Assembly: GCA_963556255.1 (NCBI GenBank) | Contig: OY744613.1 | Coordinates: forward strand, 43,504,644 to 43,568,643 | Length of the DNA stretch: 64,000 bases | Direction: 5' to 3' | From: Allolobophora icterica | Lineage: Eukaryota; Annelida; Clitellata; Crassiclitellata; Lumbricidae | In this document: positions 19,547-32,213 of the stretch, one piece after another | Position numbering within the stretch: position 1 is the first letter of the stretch | Layout: every line of letters begins with the position of its first letter | Notes under the pieces: model-generated | Seen by the model: the letters and a program-made list of their open reading frames with translations, nothing else | Told to the model about the DNA's origin: nothing | Databases searched by the model: none | Position numbers and translations under genes: made by a program

Positions 19547-21178
19547 TTCTTGTATGCAATTCCAGAGAAGCCTTCTGTGTGAAGGCTCTTTCACACAAAT
19601 TGCACTTGTATGGCTTTTCTACAGTGTGGGTTTTTCTATGGCTATCCAGAAATTTCTTGCATAAAAATGCTTCGTGACACAGACTGCACTTGTATAGCTT
19701 TTCTCTAGTGTGCGTCGTCATGTGCTTGTTCAGAGAAGAATATTGTGAAAATGCTTTGTGACATATTTTGCACTTAAATGGTTTTTCTCCAGTGTGGGTT
19801 CTTGTGTGGTCTACAAGATATTTACTTTGTGAAAATGCTTTGTGACATACATTGCATATGTATGGCTTTTCTCCAGTGTGGGATCTCGTATGGCATTCCA
19901 GATGATCCTTCCGTGCAAAGGCTTTTTCACATAAATTGCACTTGTATGGCTTTTCTCCAGTATGTGTTCTCAGGTGATTTCTGAGAGTCATTTTTTGTGC
20001 AAATGCTCTGTGACATATATTGCACATGTTTGACTTTTCTTCAGTGTGGGTTTTTCTATGGTAAATCAGAGATTTCTTCCATTTAAATGCTTTATGACAC
20101 AGACTGCACTTATATAACTTTTCTCCAGTGTGCAGTGTCATGTGGTGGTTTAGAGTAGAATTTTGTGCAAATGCTTTATGACATAAATTGCACTTATATG
20201 GTTTTTCACCAGTGTGAGTTCTTGCGTGCTCTACGAGATATTGATTTTGTGAAAATGCTTTGTGACATATAATGCAAATGTGTGGCTTTTCTCCAGTGTG
20301 GGTTCTTGTATGCAATTCCAGAGAAGCCTTCTGTGTGAAGGCTCTTTCACACAAATTGCACTTGTATGGCTTTTCCCCAGTGTGGATTCTTGTATGCAAT
20401 TCCAGATAAGCCTTCTGTCCAAAGGCTCTTTCACACAAATTGCACTTGTAAGGCTTTTCTCCAGTGTGTGTTCTCATGTGATTTCTGAGAACATTTTTTT
20501 TTGCAAATGCCTTGTGACATATATCGCACATGTATGGCTTTTCTCCAGTGTGGGTTCTCCAGTGGCATTCCACACCAAGCCTATGTGCAAACGTTTTATC
20601 ACATAAATCACACTTGTATGGCTTTTCTCTCTTGTGCATTCTCATGCGTTTGTCGAAACCTTTGGGGTAATGAACTGCTTTATCACATAAATTAGACTTG
20701 TGTGGTTTTTCTCCGGTGTGGGTTCTTATATGGTATTTCAGATCAACCTTCCGTATAAATGCTTTTTGGCACAAAGTGCATTTGTATGGTTTTTCTCCAG
20801 TGTGGGTTCTTGCATGATGTGTCAGATCGCGCTGGCTTGCAAATACTTTTTGACAGAAAATGCAATTGTATGGCTTTTCTCCAGTGTGCGTTCTCATGTG
20901 ATTTTTGAGAACCTGATTTCGTGCAAATGCATTATGACATAAACTGAATTTGTTTGGCTTTTCTCCTGCGTGGCTTGTAAAATGGACCACAAGTTTTTGT
21001 TTTGATGTAAATGCTTGATGACATATATTGCAAGTGCGTGGCTTTTCTCCAGCATGTGTTATTGTGTGTTGTTTCAGACCACACTTCTCTGCAAATGTCT
21101 CTGGACACAGATCACACATGAATGGGTTTATTCCACTGTGCATCTTCGCGTGCCTTATTCTTGTTTGCAAATTCAGAT
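19539..21178 (-). CDS. C2H2 zinc-finger gene, 5' part, truncated by the Polinton
   Basis: Minus-strand exon with 19 tandem fingers; two are degenerate (NKFSLC and HKSNLC lack the first Cys). It ends in the linker of finger 19 and then reads two codons into the inverted repeat to a stop at 19539-19541. A strong splice acceptor (a run of T, then CACCCTTGTAG) is followed by exon sequence from 21178, so earlier exons should lie at higher coordinates. Fingers 10-15 form a six-finger block (TQKASLE, SQNQYL, AQNST, KWKKSL, AQKMTL, ARKDHL). Finger 19 restarts it and the block resumes left of the Polinton. Nuclear DNA-binding protein, target unknown. Confidence 0.85.
19547..19552. repeat. Polinton target-site duplication, right copy (TTCTTG)
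   Basis: Matches 2241-2246; see the left copy. Confidence 0.95.
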
Positions 21179-21263
21179 CTACAAGGGTGAAAAAAAAACA
21201 ATTACATGGTGAATTCCTGCTCAAACTGCATCCAGTGGAATCGAAGCTGGGTATATTAGCCAC

Positions 21264-22700
21264 GAATCAAGTTCATAAGCCACACCATTTGGTTTTCGAA
21301 ATACAACCAATATCAGAGAATGTTGGCCTTAGTCATGTTCAATTTAAAATGTGTGAAATTGGATAAACGACAGAATGTGAAGAATTTATGGCTAATGACA
21401 AATAAGAAATTATCAAAATTAAGTAAGAGCTAGTGTGTTTAATTTAAAGTGACCATGACATTTTTTGGGATAACATGAAAGCTTTATATCGACTCCAAAG
21501 TTCGTGAGGTCTAAAAAGGTACAAGAAATTTTTCTCGACACAAGACCTGAACCATGGCAAAATACATGATTATTTTTTTGCACAGGTTATTTTTTAGATT
21601 TAATTTACAAGAAACCAAAATCTGTATGTAAAGACAGAAATGAGAAGTTCCTTGTATTTCCTTCGACACCTAATATCCGGCTTTTGTGATTCCTTGTATT
21701 GCCGTTATCTCACAGAAGTGATTGAACAGATTGAGTAGATACAGGTCCAGCAATGGGAAAGCTCGGCTACTTAGTACAGTTCAAGTTTTAGGTATGACAA
21801 AAGAAATAAGTCCATAGAGAAGGTAACATCATCATGACAGAAAACAGCTGTTTCGGTTAAGCAGAAGTTGCAGAATGATGATTGGAAAGGAAGAACTAAG
21901 CAAATTGCAGGAGAGTAAACAACATTCGCATTTTAACAGTCCATATCCTTTAATGGTTTTGAAAGAATAGAATAGATAATGATTGTCCAGTACTCTCAGA
22001 TGGTGCTGGAATGCAGCCAGTGGGGTTTCCTCAACAAACGGTAGACTGGCCATTGCATGTAAAACATGAGGAGTAGGATACCTAAACACGTGACAGCTTG
22101 ATTAAATTCAAAATTTGTGATACTGAGCATATCAACACAACCTTTAGTAAAGGTCTTTTTCTAATTGCATTTAGAAGGCACATTTTGTGATAATAGAAAA
22201 ACAAGTGACCAAATTTCAATTAGTGAGGTGTAACTTAAAATATCGAAAGTGTGTCAAGGGTAACAATGTGACAAAACGCCATTGGGCGATGGAATACCAG
22301 GACTTTGTCACTGAAGAAGTGAAATGTAAATCCTAAATTTCTCAGCATGGGACGCAAAACCATGTCAGACAGACCAGGGTTATTCATTCATGCGCCAGTG
22401 ATTAAGTCTTCAAAAAATCCTTTAAAAAGGGATGGCCGAGGAGATGTCGGTGTGTGCGTATAGTGTTTTTCTATCAACTAACTTACTGAAAACCTCCAAA
22501 TTAGTGTAGGAAGACATTTTGTCTGGCATTAGGTTTGTGTGAACAGATGATTGCTTTTCTTGACCATTGACACCATACAAATAAACCGCTTTCAATCTAT
22601 CCAGAATGCTCTCGCTCATGTCGTCACTAAAACCCTCAAATACTATCACATCACTGCTGTCCTCATATCAATCAACTGGCATAAAATACCATTCTAAGGG
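21264..22700. other. no gene recognised
   Basis: AT-rich. It may hold introns or upstream exons of the split minus-strand zinc-finger gene, but I could not identify any. Confidence 0.45.
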
Positions 22701-22783
22701 ATACAATACAAAGTCATATCACTATACAAATTGTATAGTGATATGACTGTTTATTGTATAATACAATACAAAGTCATATCACT
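22701..22783. repeat. perfect palindrome with a flanking direct repeat
   Basis: AGTCATATCACTATACAA (22712-22729) and its exact reverse complement (22731-22748) are separated by one base. ATACAATACAAAGTCATATC occurs at 22701 and again at 22761. Confidence 0.9.
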
Positions 22784-22881
22784 CGATCACCTATATCACT
22801 TGAGCAACTGCAACACACTTCAATCCTCCAAGCACTCAGACCTCCGTCAGTTTTCACGGTACAACCACTTTCTGTAGAGCA

Positions 22882-23072
22882 GCGATCATGTACAATCGGG
22901 GTGCCTAAACCTAGCCCAGAATTTTTTAATCCAGCTTTCACTCCCAGGTATAGCTTTTTCAGTCACAATAATACATAGGCAACCTCACAATGCTCACCCT
23001 GACCCTAACCGACCCTCACGATGCAGACACCCACCCAGATACTACATATGCACCCCGAATGTACATGTTCGC
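22882..23072. mobile_element. 191-bp MITE-like inverted-repeat element
   Basis: 23-bp ends (GCGATCATGTACAATCGGGG... and its near reverse complement, 2 mismatches). The interior (CCAGAATTTTTTAATCCAGC, ACCCTCACGATGCA) also occurs at 30009-30231, a diverged copy nested in another repeat. Confidence 0.8.
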
Positions 23073-23132
23073 CGCTCTACAGCCCTAACGCTTTTACGTC
23101 CCTCCGTCAACTCATCACAAACATTTTCAAAT

Positions 23133-23190
23133 CAGGGTGAGAATTGTCAGGGGGGTTGGGGGTTCAACCCTCCAGTCTATCTTAGGACCC
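23133..23190. repeat. interspersed repeat fragment
   Basis: CAGGGTGAGAATTGTCAGGG through CTTAGGACCC matches 34823-34879 in the opposite orientation. Family not recognised. Confidence 0.65.
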
Positions 23191-23638
23191 CATAGTTAAC
23201 CCTTCATCATACACCTCAACTCCACATGAATCGTCTCTTTTCTACAATTCTCATACTGCGCTCCATAGTCATAGCTGTTCTGCCTCTCCACAACAAACTC
23301 CACCAGAATTACGCCAAATATCTGATCCATCATTCCTGCTGTTCCCTTTACCTCCCTCGTCGTATCAATTCTAAATACCATCCACTTTAACCGTCTTACG
23401 GTCTACCAGCCTGGACCATTTGGATCTTCATCTGAGACCGATTTTAACCGATACGTCTATCGATTTTGACGAAGCTAGTTCCCGCGACTTCGCTCTTTGG
23501 GCGCTGTAGAAATATCGAGAATACGATTGTGATTACGATTGAGTTAAGTAACAAACAAGTTTGCAATGCTCCCTGAAAATAGAATAATGCCATGGAAATC
23601 GAGATTTATAATTTATAGCTGTACTTCTTAAAATGCGT

Positions 23639-23743
<105 letters not shown>

Positions 23744-23759
23744 CGCGCGCCCAATAAGC

Positions 23760-25150
23760 TCAAGTGGAACGTAAAAAATGCAAATTCAACTCACATAAAC
23801 CAGTACAATAACACTAAGTGTTGTTCGTTATTAATCCTTTGTCAAGCTAAGTAAAATGGCGTGCATTTAAAGATAGTTATAAAAGTAGAAGTTTGCTAAT
23901 CGCTATTCCTGCCCTCTATCGAATGAATATTTTGTTAAAATAGATTGGCTAAATCGAGCAGACTTTTACTTCAAAACATTTTTCCACATCTACTTTTATC
24001 ACGTAACTTCTCTCTGGCTCAGAGTTCTGTTCTATCCACACAAAAAGGCAGTGGAGCTTTCATCGCTTTAGCGCCAGGGTCTAGACCGGAATTTTACCCC
24101 TTCCAACTATCACCTCATCTCGAACCTTTCCTTCCTCGGCAAATTCTTAGAAAGATGCACATACTCGTACATCCACTTGGTTGATTACCTTATAATAGAA
24201 TAAAACCTCAGTAGGCCTAATTTTCCCTCTTCAGGAATTAGCATCACTCCACTGAATCACTTATCACTCGCTTACCAGCTGACGTAATTAAACCAGTATC
24301 GAGCCGGTATAACTGCAGTTTATGTACGTAAAAGTAACGTAAATTGTTTTTCACTGGTATTCTTGCATTATTCCACACTGTGATTATTCCTTGGTCAATA
24401 TTTTGGCTTTAAGTTTAAGCTATGTAATAAAAAATAGGCCCTATATATTATTTTCATCGCTCATCCAACTTCTAGTTTCAGTTTTAGTATGAATCGCTTT
24501 CATCGCTTTTCCACGGCGATAATATAGACACTAAAACGATATAATAAGTGAGTGGCGGCGCCAGCTATAGGCCTACAATTTCAGAAGGTCGCGTCAAAGT
24601 CATGGGAGTTATTCAGCAGGTCGAAGACCTTAATGTTTGAGTCTGCCGCATCACGCAACATAACCCCAATTTAACCGCTTAAATCTAACAATTCCACTAG
24701 TGATGCTATGTGACAGATGCTGATGTTTTAAATGTAAAAAAATATTATTACTACTTCCAAAGAATTTTACACCACAGTTGGTAGTATATAATTAAGGCGG
24801 GTCGAATAAAATTTATCAGGTCAAATGACCTACCGCGACCCATGGTAGCCACTGCGGAAGAGGGGGGCTGAGGGAGGAGGATGGGAAGCGAATGCGGTAA
24901 AGTAGGAGTGGAGGAAGGGACGATTGGAACAAATAAAGGATGGGTAAGAGAGCGATTGAAGAGATAGATGGTAGGGGCGCTGCAGCTTTGTGAGAGCATG
25001 GGATTGAGATGGAAGGAGGGAGGAATGGAGAAATGTATCGATGGATGGATGGATTGAGGAAAGAGGGACAGCACGAACAAAAAGAACAGTTTTTAACGCA
25101 GTGTAGAAAGACTCGTCGTGTAAAGTGTGATGCCCTACCGGAATAATTCG
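23760..25150. other. no gene recognised
   Basis: Non-coding. One stray copy of the CATCCAACTTCTAGTTTCAG core repeat lies near 24463-24550. Confidence 0.5.
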
Positions 25151-25152
25151 CT

Positions 25153-25295
<143 letters not shown>

Positions 25296-25387
25296 GCATA
25301 TATTGACACAAGCACCAACATCAATACACTAATATACAAACAGGACAGGTTATACATATTCTTCCCACGGTGTCACAACAAATAGTT

Positions 25388-25692
25388 CATGGACAAATGG
25401 TTCACGGAAAAATCCAACTTCTAGTTTCAGTTATATATTCAACGATTATCCAGCTTCTAGTGTGAGCTATATTTTGATCAAAATTCAAACATAGCTAAAA
25501 GCTGGAAGATTGATGAAAATATAGCTCAAATAGAAGCTGGATGAGCGATTAAAATATGATAGAGCTCAAACTAGAAACTGGATTATCGTTGAATATATAA
25601 CTGAAACCAGAAGCTGGATTCTAAATGAAAACATAGCTCAAACTAGAGGCTTGAAGATGGTGAACCATTTGTCGGTGAACCATTTGTCATGG
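25388..25692. mobile_element. fold-back element A
   Basis: Ends in CATGGACAAATGGTTCACGG and its near reverse complement. The inside holds copies of the CCAACTTCTAGTTTCAG core repeat, two in plus and then four in minus orientation, so the whole can fold back on itself. No coding capacity. Confidence 0.8.
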
Positions 25693-27050
25693 AATCACTT
25701 CCAACATACATTAATATATTCCAACACGCATGCATGCCAATACATGTATGTACATACAGTTTTATGAAGTAATTTCCACAGAAAACGAGCTGTATAATGC
25801 AAACACGAACATAATATTATTATACTGCATACTATTCAATATCGTTAAACATTGCGTCAGATAAATTTAAAATAAGGACATGATGGATGCAGTCCTCAAT
25901 TGGAGTCACATTTAGCTTCCCTATAGAATCACTAAATAGCTATTCCCTTCTTAAATTATCTATTTTATATTAAATTATGTATTTTGAAATATCCCAAGGT
26001 CAAGAGTTCCTGCAGAGGCACATTCCTGTTTTTACCTGGTAAATTTCGCTACAGTTTCAATGCGAGACATTTGATGCATCTGAAGATCAGCTCAGGCAGA
26101 AGGTCCAATGAGCACATGAAAAATTTATACTGTATCAATACTGTCTCGTTGTGGCTCCTTAATAACATAAATAATGACAAAACATTTTGCTAGTCAGTAA
26201 ATTTTGCTAAACAGCAATACCATCGTAGCCTACTGATGCTCAAATAGGTGGGAAAATATCTACTGGCCATAGGTTCCATGCAGAAATTTGAATTAGCGGT
26301 TCACGCCGTGTACATTCCCCGATCTGTTAGTCTACTGTGTCGAGGATGAGTAACTGGGACCAAAGGGTGGATAGAAGTGACGACTGTGAGGTTTCACTGA
26401 GCAGAAGTATTTGATTCTGAACTGCTGCTAAATCTCACTGGGTCCGTTCTTACAGTTTAAAAAAAACTTGTTGATGCGTTGAGATTTCAGGAATTCCAAA
26501 CCTTTGAGGATTTTTGAGACTTTAGGATTCTTCATATTATGTCGTTGAGAGACCAGATTGATCCTATCCTTCCTGTGATGGTTTATCCTTCCTGTGATGG
26601 TTTCAGTGGCTTTAAGTTTTTTTTCATTCAAGTTAAAGAAGAAGCAACTACTTGTGTTGAATGTCTGTTCTGACAGCTCCTCCTAGAAAAGACCTACTAC
26701 AGGGCGAGATGAACTCACCAGCTCAATTAACAATATTGTCAACGTTAAACATTCAACATTAAGTCTGGAATCGACTTATTTATGTAACATTTAATCATAA
26801 CAGGCCCAGGCCATAAATAATTGGCAATAAACTTAATGGCCAACTCAAATAACCATCACTGATCTGTGGAAACTCAAGATGCCAGATTTTCCATTTAGCA
26901 TCATTTCCCATAGTTGTAAATAGTCTTCAAATGGTATACACAAGTGAAAAATTAATAACTACATCCACGCCCCAAAGCCATATCGGCACAACTGAAGTAG
27001 AAGCTATTTAGGTTAACTATTCTGAACTTTCAAGAGCACCAACTTTAAAG
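25693..27050. other. no gene recognised
   Basis: Non-coding. A CCTTCCTGTGATGGTTT direct repeat lies at about 26570-26603. Confidence 0.5.
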
Positions 27051-28754
27051 CTAAGCTTCAAAAAGTTCAACAAATGTGTCCTTGAGTGGAATAGCATGAT
27101 GTTCAGAACAGTGTTCCCGAAATTCCATATGGACTTCAAACGTTTTGTTGCAAATTCCACAGCCATATAAGCTCACAATAACAGGTTCTTCATCAGCAGA
27201 AAACAAGTTTTGATTTTCAGGAAGTTCTTCTTCAACAAGATTTGGCATCCCCATCAGCACACATTCAACTGTTGGCAACTCACTTTTGTCCGAACAGTTT
27301 AAAACTTCACTGCACATGCTAGAGCTTTCATTTGACTTACTACTGTGGCATTGTTCTGTTGCACTTGCATCTGTGTTGGCCATTTCATGTGGAAACAGAC
27401 TAATGCTTCCCATGTTGTCCTTATCACTGGTTTCCAAATGTGCATCCATTTCACTTTTGTGGAATATCAAGTGTCTCTTTAGTACGGAAACATCTGCAAA
27501 TACTCTCTTGCACACACGACAAGTATGCAGCTTCTTTTCTGTATGGATTCTTGTATGCATCTTTAAATTGCTAGCACTTGCAAATGCTTTGTTACATGAC
27601 TTGCATTTATATGGTTTTTCTCCTGTGTGGGTTCTTACATGCTTGTATAGATCACTGATTCCTGTAAAAGCCTTGCTGCATACTCGACATTTGTAAGGTT
27701 TGTCTCCAGTGTGAGTTCGAACATGCTTACTGAGACTGTTACTCAAAGCAAAGGTCTTAAAGCAGATTTCACACTTGTATGGCTTTTCTCCAGTGTGGAT
27801 TCTTTGATGCTTATTGAGATCACTGAGCCAGGCAAATCCTTTGTCACACAATTTACACTTGTATGGCTTTGCTCCAGAATGGGTATTTGCGTGCCCATTA
27901 AGACTGTTACGACGCGCAAATGATTTGTGACATATTTCACACTGGTAGGGTTTTTCTCCGCTGTGGGTTCGTAAATGGTTGCTCAGATCATATGCCCAAG
28001 AAAATGCCTTGTCACATAAATTGCATTTGTACAGTTTTTCTCCATTGTGAGTTTTTTCGTGCTTGTTCCGATCACTGCTCCATGCAAAGGCTTTATTACA
28101 GACTTTACAGCTGTATGGTTTTTCTCCAGTATGGCTTCTCATATGGTACTTCAAATGGCTTGTCTGTGCAAATGCTTTTCCACAAACTTCACACTTATAT
28201 GGCTTTTCTCCACTGTGCATTCTTTCATGCTTACTCATGTCACTGACCCAAGCAAAGGTTTTGTTACATACTTTACAGGTGTACGGTTTCTCCCCAGTGT
28301 GGGTTCTTCCATGCTTATTGAGGTCCCTAACAGAAGAATATGATTTATTGCACACTGTGCAGTTATACGGTTTCTCGCCAGTGTGGATTCGTTCGTGCTG
28401 ATTGAGATTACCAAGCCCTGCAAATGCTTTGTTACATACCTTACACTTAAATGGTTTCTCTCCAGTGTGGGTTCTTATATGGTATTCCAAGTAAGCACTC
28501 CTTGCAAATGCTTTGCCACATATCATGCAGTGGAACTGTTTATTTGGGTTGTGGACACTTGCATGAGCGTTAAAATCACCAGGAGAGTCGAATACTTCGT
28601 TACATACTTTGCATTTGTACAGTTGACACTGGTCTCGTTTTTCTGCAGCACTGTGGATTCCTATGTGACTGTTAAGATCATCAATTGTTGCAAATTCTTT
28701 CATACAAAGCAGACATACGCAAGGTAACGTTTCGAGACTAGATGACAACTCCAT
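27051..28754 (-). CDS. C2H2 zinc-finger protein, 567 aa
   Basis: Single open frame. An N-terminal variant finger (CVCLLCMKEFATIDDLNSHI, residues about 12-35) is followed by 14 fingers with HTGEKP-type linkers to about residue 430, an acidic Ser-rich spacer, and the C-terminal module (LYGCGICNKTF...EHC then KDTFVELFEA). The same N-terminal finger occurs in the 62,396 gene and the C-terminal module in three others, so this is one gene family. Expected to be a nuclear sequence-specific DNA-binding regulator; partners unknown. Start taken at MELSSS, the first ATG before the variant finger. Confidence 0.92.
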   Translation of the reverse strand: MELSSSLETLPCVCLLCMKEFATIDDLNSHIGIHSAAEKRDQCQLYKCKVCNEVFDSPGDFNAHASVHNPNKQFHCMICGKAFARSAYLEYHIRTHTGEKPFKCKVCNKAFAGLGNLNQHERIHTGEKPYNCTVCNKSYSSVRDLNKHGRTHTGEKPYTCKVCNKTFAWVSDMSKHERMHSGEKPYKCEVCGKAFAQTSHLKYHMRSHTGEKPYSCKVCNKAFAWSSDRNKHEKTHNGEKLYKCNLCDKAFSWAYDLSNHLRTHSGEKPYQCEICHKSFARRNSLNGHANTHSGAKPYKCKLCDKGFAWLSDLNKHQRIHTGEKPYKCEICFKTFALSNSLSKHVRTHTGDKPYKCRVCSKAFTGISDLYKHVRTHTGEKPYKCKSCNKAFASASNLKMHTRIHTEKKLHTCRVCKRVFADVSVLKRHLIFHKSEMDAHLETSDKDNMGSISLFPHEMANTDASATEQCHSSKSNESSSMCSEVLNCSDKSELPTVECVLMGMPNLVEEELPENQNLFSADEEPVIVSLYGCGICNKTFEVHMEFREHCSEHHAIPLKDTFVELFEA

Positions 28755-29309
28755 ATCGGTATGGCATTGAAGTGAGAGACCTTACCAATGCACAGCTTGG
28801 TCCTTGTTATTGGCAAGTTTGACCTTTGTTGGCAAATGGTCGTAATGACTCTGAGTTGTAAAACTGTTTAAGAGTACGTAGTGAATGTTAGTACCAATCT
28901 GGTGTCAAAGGCTTGAGTGAGCTGACTGTTACCTCTGATTTCAGATAAAAAATTTGCTAATGTCTCAATGCTTCCTTTATAAGTCAGTGTTAATTGCCAT
29001 TACAAACTGCACATCATTGCATGTAGTCTGAATTTTCTTTAAAGTTCCGTACTGTGGTCATGATCACAATTTGCTAAACCTTCCATTTATATTTTGCAGT
29101 CTGTAACCTCTTTAGAGTAAACAAGTCAGTGTATTTCTGCAAAGACAAAAGCAATTGTTAAGAGTATAGATTTAAAACTCACAGATTGACAAACATCTTA
29201 AGAATCAACCAATGCAGACAATCTAAATTGGACACACAACTTTACCTGAACTCTTACCACTGGTCACAACCTTATGTTAGTATATTTTACTGAAAAGATG
29301 TTTCTAGAT
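28755..29309. other. upstream flank of the zinc-finger gene, no gene recognised
   Basis: AT-rich; it may hold the promoter or 5' untranslated exons. Confidence 0.4.
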
Positions 29310-29510
29310 TCATTCATTCATTCTAAGAATTTACATAGCGCCCCTTCAAGATACCTACTCAGCAGCGCTCTGGGCCCAGTCACGGCTAATAAGAGACTTA
29401 AGTGATTTATGAAACCCAGGTATATGTAGTTTACTCAGAGATAGCAGGCACAGATAAAGTGGGAGCCCATTTCAAGTTGAGGGATGCACAACTGATAAAC
29501 CCCGGCGCTG
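29310..29510 (-). mobile_element. CR1/L2-like LINE 3'-end fragment
   Basis: Minus-strand tail ending in GGGGCGCTATGTAAATTC then an ATGAATGAATGA tract, like the tail of the LINE at 47035. The hairpin arms are partly preserved. The body is strongly truncated. Confidence 0.7.
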
Positions 29511-29631
29511 TCTAGTAGAAGATCAATGTCCTGTGGTTTGTCATATCTTAGTTTAATGAATATAATTAATTTCAGTGCGCTAGCAATGTCAGTCCAACAC
29601 TGTATGCCCGAAATCTTTTACAACAGTAAAG

Positions 29632-30392
29632 GGTAAACCGTGGTCTACGATGCTAAATTCAAAATGTTTTTTCAGGCTCGTAGTTTACGTTGCTAAATTA
29701 ATGCGTTGTGTTCAGTTCCATAGTTTACGTTGCTGATTATCCAACTTCTAGTCAGATTCTAATATGAAATAGTTTCATCGCTCAACTAGCTTCCAGTTTC
29801 AGTAATATGGTCATCCATAATTCAGCTTCTAGTTTGAGCTATATTTTCATCGATAATCCAGCTTCTAGTTTGAGTTTTAGTATGAGATGTTTCCATCACT
29901 CATCCACGGCAGTAGTGTCAGCACTAGAACGATATATTTTCAATTCCAACTTCTAGTTTGAGTTTTATTGTGTAATATATTTATCAATCATCCAGCGTCT
30001 AGTTTAAGAGGCAAACATTTACAATCGGGGTACCTAACCCTAGCTCTGCATTTTAAAATCCAGCTTCCACTCGCAGTTATAGCTTTTTAGTCGCACAAAT
30101 ACATAGGCTACACTGACCCTAACCCTAAGCCATAACCGACCGTCACGACGCTTACCCTGACCCTACCTGGCCCTCACGATGCAAAGACACCCACCAGATA
30201 GTACAAAGGGACCCCGGTTGTACATATTTGCGTTTAAGTAATATTTTCATCGATAAATCAACTTCTAGTGTGAGTTTGAGTACGAACTGTTTTCATCGCT
30301 CATCCAACATCCAACATAAATAATCATCAGAAGAATTTAGCAACATAGAATACGGATTTCTATCAATTTAGCAACGCAAACTACGGTTTTGC
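29632..30392. mobile_element. fold-back element B
   Basis: Flanked by ACAGTAAAG (29623-29631 and 30393-30401), a 9-bp duplication. The ends are built from a repeated unit like CCGTAGTTTACGTTGCTAAA in inverted orientation. The core carries several copies of the CCAACTTCTAGTTTGAG repeat. The 9-bp duplication is compatible with a Mutator-like origin; no transposase is present. Confidence 0.78.
30009..30231. mobile_element. MITE-like element nested in fold-back B
   Basis: Diverged relative of 22882-23072, flanked by GTTTAAG (30002-30008 and 30232-30238), interrupting a core-repeat unit of element B. It contains a short ACCCTAACCCTAA stretch. Confidence 0.78.
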
Positions 30393-30401
30393 ACAGTAAA
30401 G

Positions 30402-31738
30402 TGCATCACTAATACGTCATATTCTTAAATTCCAAAACCCCAAATGCAGTCTTCCGGGGTTTCTCGCACGGTAGACAGATTCATAAATTATGTAAAATGT
30501 GTAAATTCTTCAAAATTAAAAAATGCGGCTAGAATAGCTCTTAGTTGGACTGTGTTTATTTGAGTATACTTGGAAAAATATCTTACATTTAAAATAAGCG
30601 ACAAATTATCATATAACTCGCCAGCCGAGAAAATTAAATCTGTTTGCTTTCCTTTGTCTGGCCAGCCACAAAATGGCGTTTGATTATAATAAATATATTA
30701 ATCTGAAGTTGGATTTTAAGACACATTTGCCATCTACCGATTGAATTGGCGTTTACTTACTCCATGTAGTGACATACTCTGATAACACTGAAGACGAACT
30801 GTACTTAACATACCAGATAAGGCTATAAGGACTTTTATACCCTAAAAATTCCTCCTTAGATTAGCCACTCTTCCATATCCATTGGGTGAATGAAAGCTGT
30901 TCTATTAGGCCTACGTCCCTCCTCACTGGAGCGTGTCAACTAACAGTAGAATCAAACATTTCAACACATCGTATCTGGATTCTGCGTTTTGTAATAACAG
31001 TCATGCATTGATAATTTCGTCATAGTAGGCCTAGTAACTGGGCTTACGCTGTTTCCACTGATTGATCATGCCGATCATGACATGACGCCAGCTATGACTG
31101 GGCCAAAATAGCTTTTATTTGTAATACTTTACCTTGGATAGGCGTTTATGAGTGGAGTTTCGTACGAAGGATGGGCTGTTTGCACACGGTGGACGAGGGA
31201 AAGTAGAGTAGAAAGAGTTATAATCAGCCGCTGAATATCAGAACAAGCTGAAGATGCACTCGGGAAGTCGAAGGAAGTTCCGACGGGTGGAAGAAATGAA
31301 GGAGAGAGGTCCTGTATGAGGATGAAGAAGTTGATGAAGCGGATCGAGAAGCTCTTTAATAATTACAATCCCTTAATTTGTATTTATCTGCAAAGTGGGT
31401 CGGGTATTGGACAGCTATATCGTGGAGCTGCAGCAGTCAGAAGGATATTAGAAGCTGTCTTCCTGAACTTGCCTCTGCCTACGTACTGTGGATATAGGTA
31501 GGCTTTGGACGGAAGCCCTGCTCTACTGGAAAAACAGACGACTTGGTCTTGGTTTACTACAGATTCCGTTTGACTGGGTTGTTTTGTTCACGAGAGTGGT
31601 CTTGATATTAGAAGTAGGTCTATTTCTTTTCTGGAGTCTATATATGGGCTTATTCTAATTATGAACAGTTATAAATTCACCAATGTAGAAGTGCTTACTT
31701 GTAGGTAAATATCTCCTGAGGGCTGTAAATAGGTTTCA
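30402..31738. other. no gene recognised
   Basis: Non-coding; TAGGCCTA occurs at 30906 and 31026. An open frame near 31316-31501 has no recognisable domain. Confidence 0.5.
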
Positions 31739-31802
31739 TGTTAATAGATGGTCGTATTGAACCGAGAGACATATCGCTATGGCCTTTGCTACAAATTTTA
31801 GA
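31739..31802 (+). mobile_element. short fragment of the 41.6-kb LINE
   Basis: GAACCGAGAGACAT followed by GCTATGGCCTTTGCTACAAA matches the two LINE segments now separated at 42374-43903. It therefore shows roughly what the uninterrupted site looked like. Confidence 0.8.
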
Positions 31803-32213
31803 GCTGAAGACGAACGAAACGTGTCTTCAGCAGTGCCTCTGCTCTTACTATTCGCGTGATCAGCAGCCCATACTCTAGGCCTACACTAGCGAGCAAAATT
31901 GTGGAAACACCTACCAATTTGCATATTTTGCTACAGAAAGTCATAGTTATGAAGGCAGAAAAATGCTCAAGTTATGTTTTTATTGAGTTGATTTATTTTA
32001 CAAATAATTAGTTCATTTATTTTACAAATATTTCATTTATTTGACAATTATTGTTGATATTATTTATAGGTAATACTGATGGTCGAGTGTACATGTACAA
32101 TGTCATGTACGGTACATGTAATCTCTTAGTAACGTGTTGGATATCCTTTTGCCTGAATTACAGCTTGACACCTTCTTGATATGCTGTCTACAAGTTTATG
32201 AAAGTCTGTAGGT

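Noticed and set aside
19778..21366. Plus-strand open frames rich in Phe, Ser and Cys
   Set aside because: They are antisense shadows of the zinc-finger array; the same holds opposite the other finger genes.
30120..30150. Interstitial telomere repeat (ACCCTAACCCTAA)
   Set aside because: Only about two units, inside a nested MITE-like element; too short to support a telomere origin.
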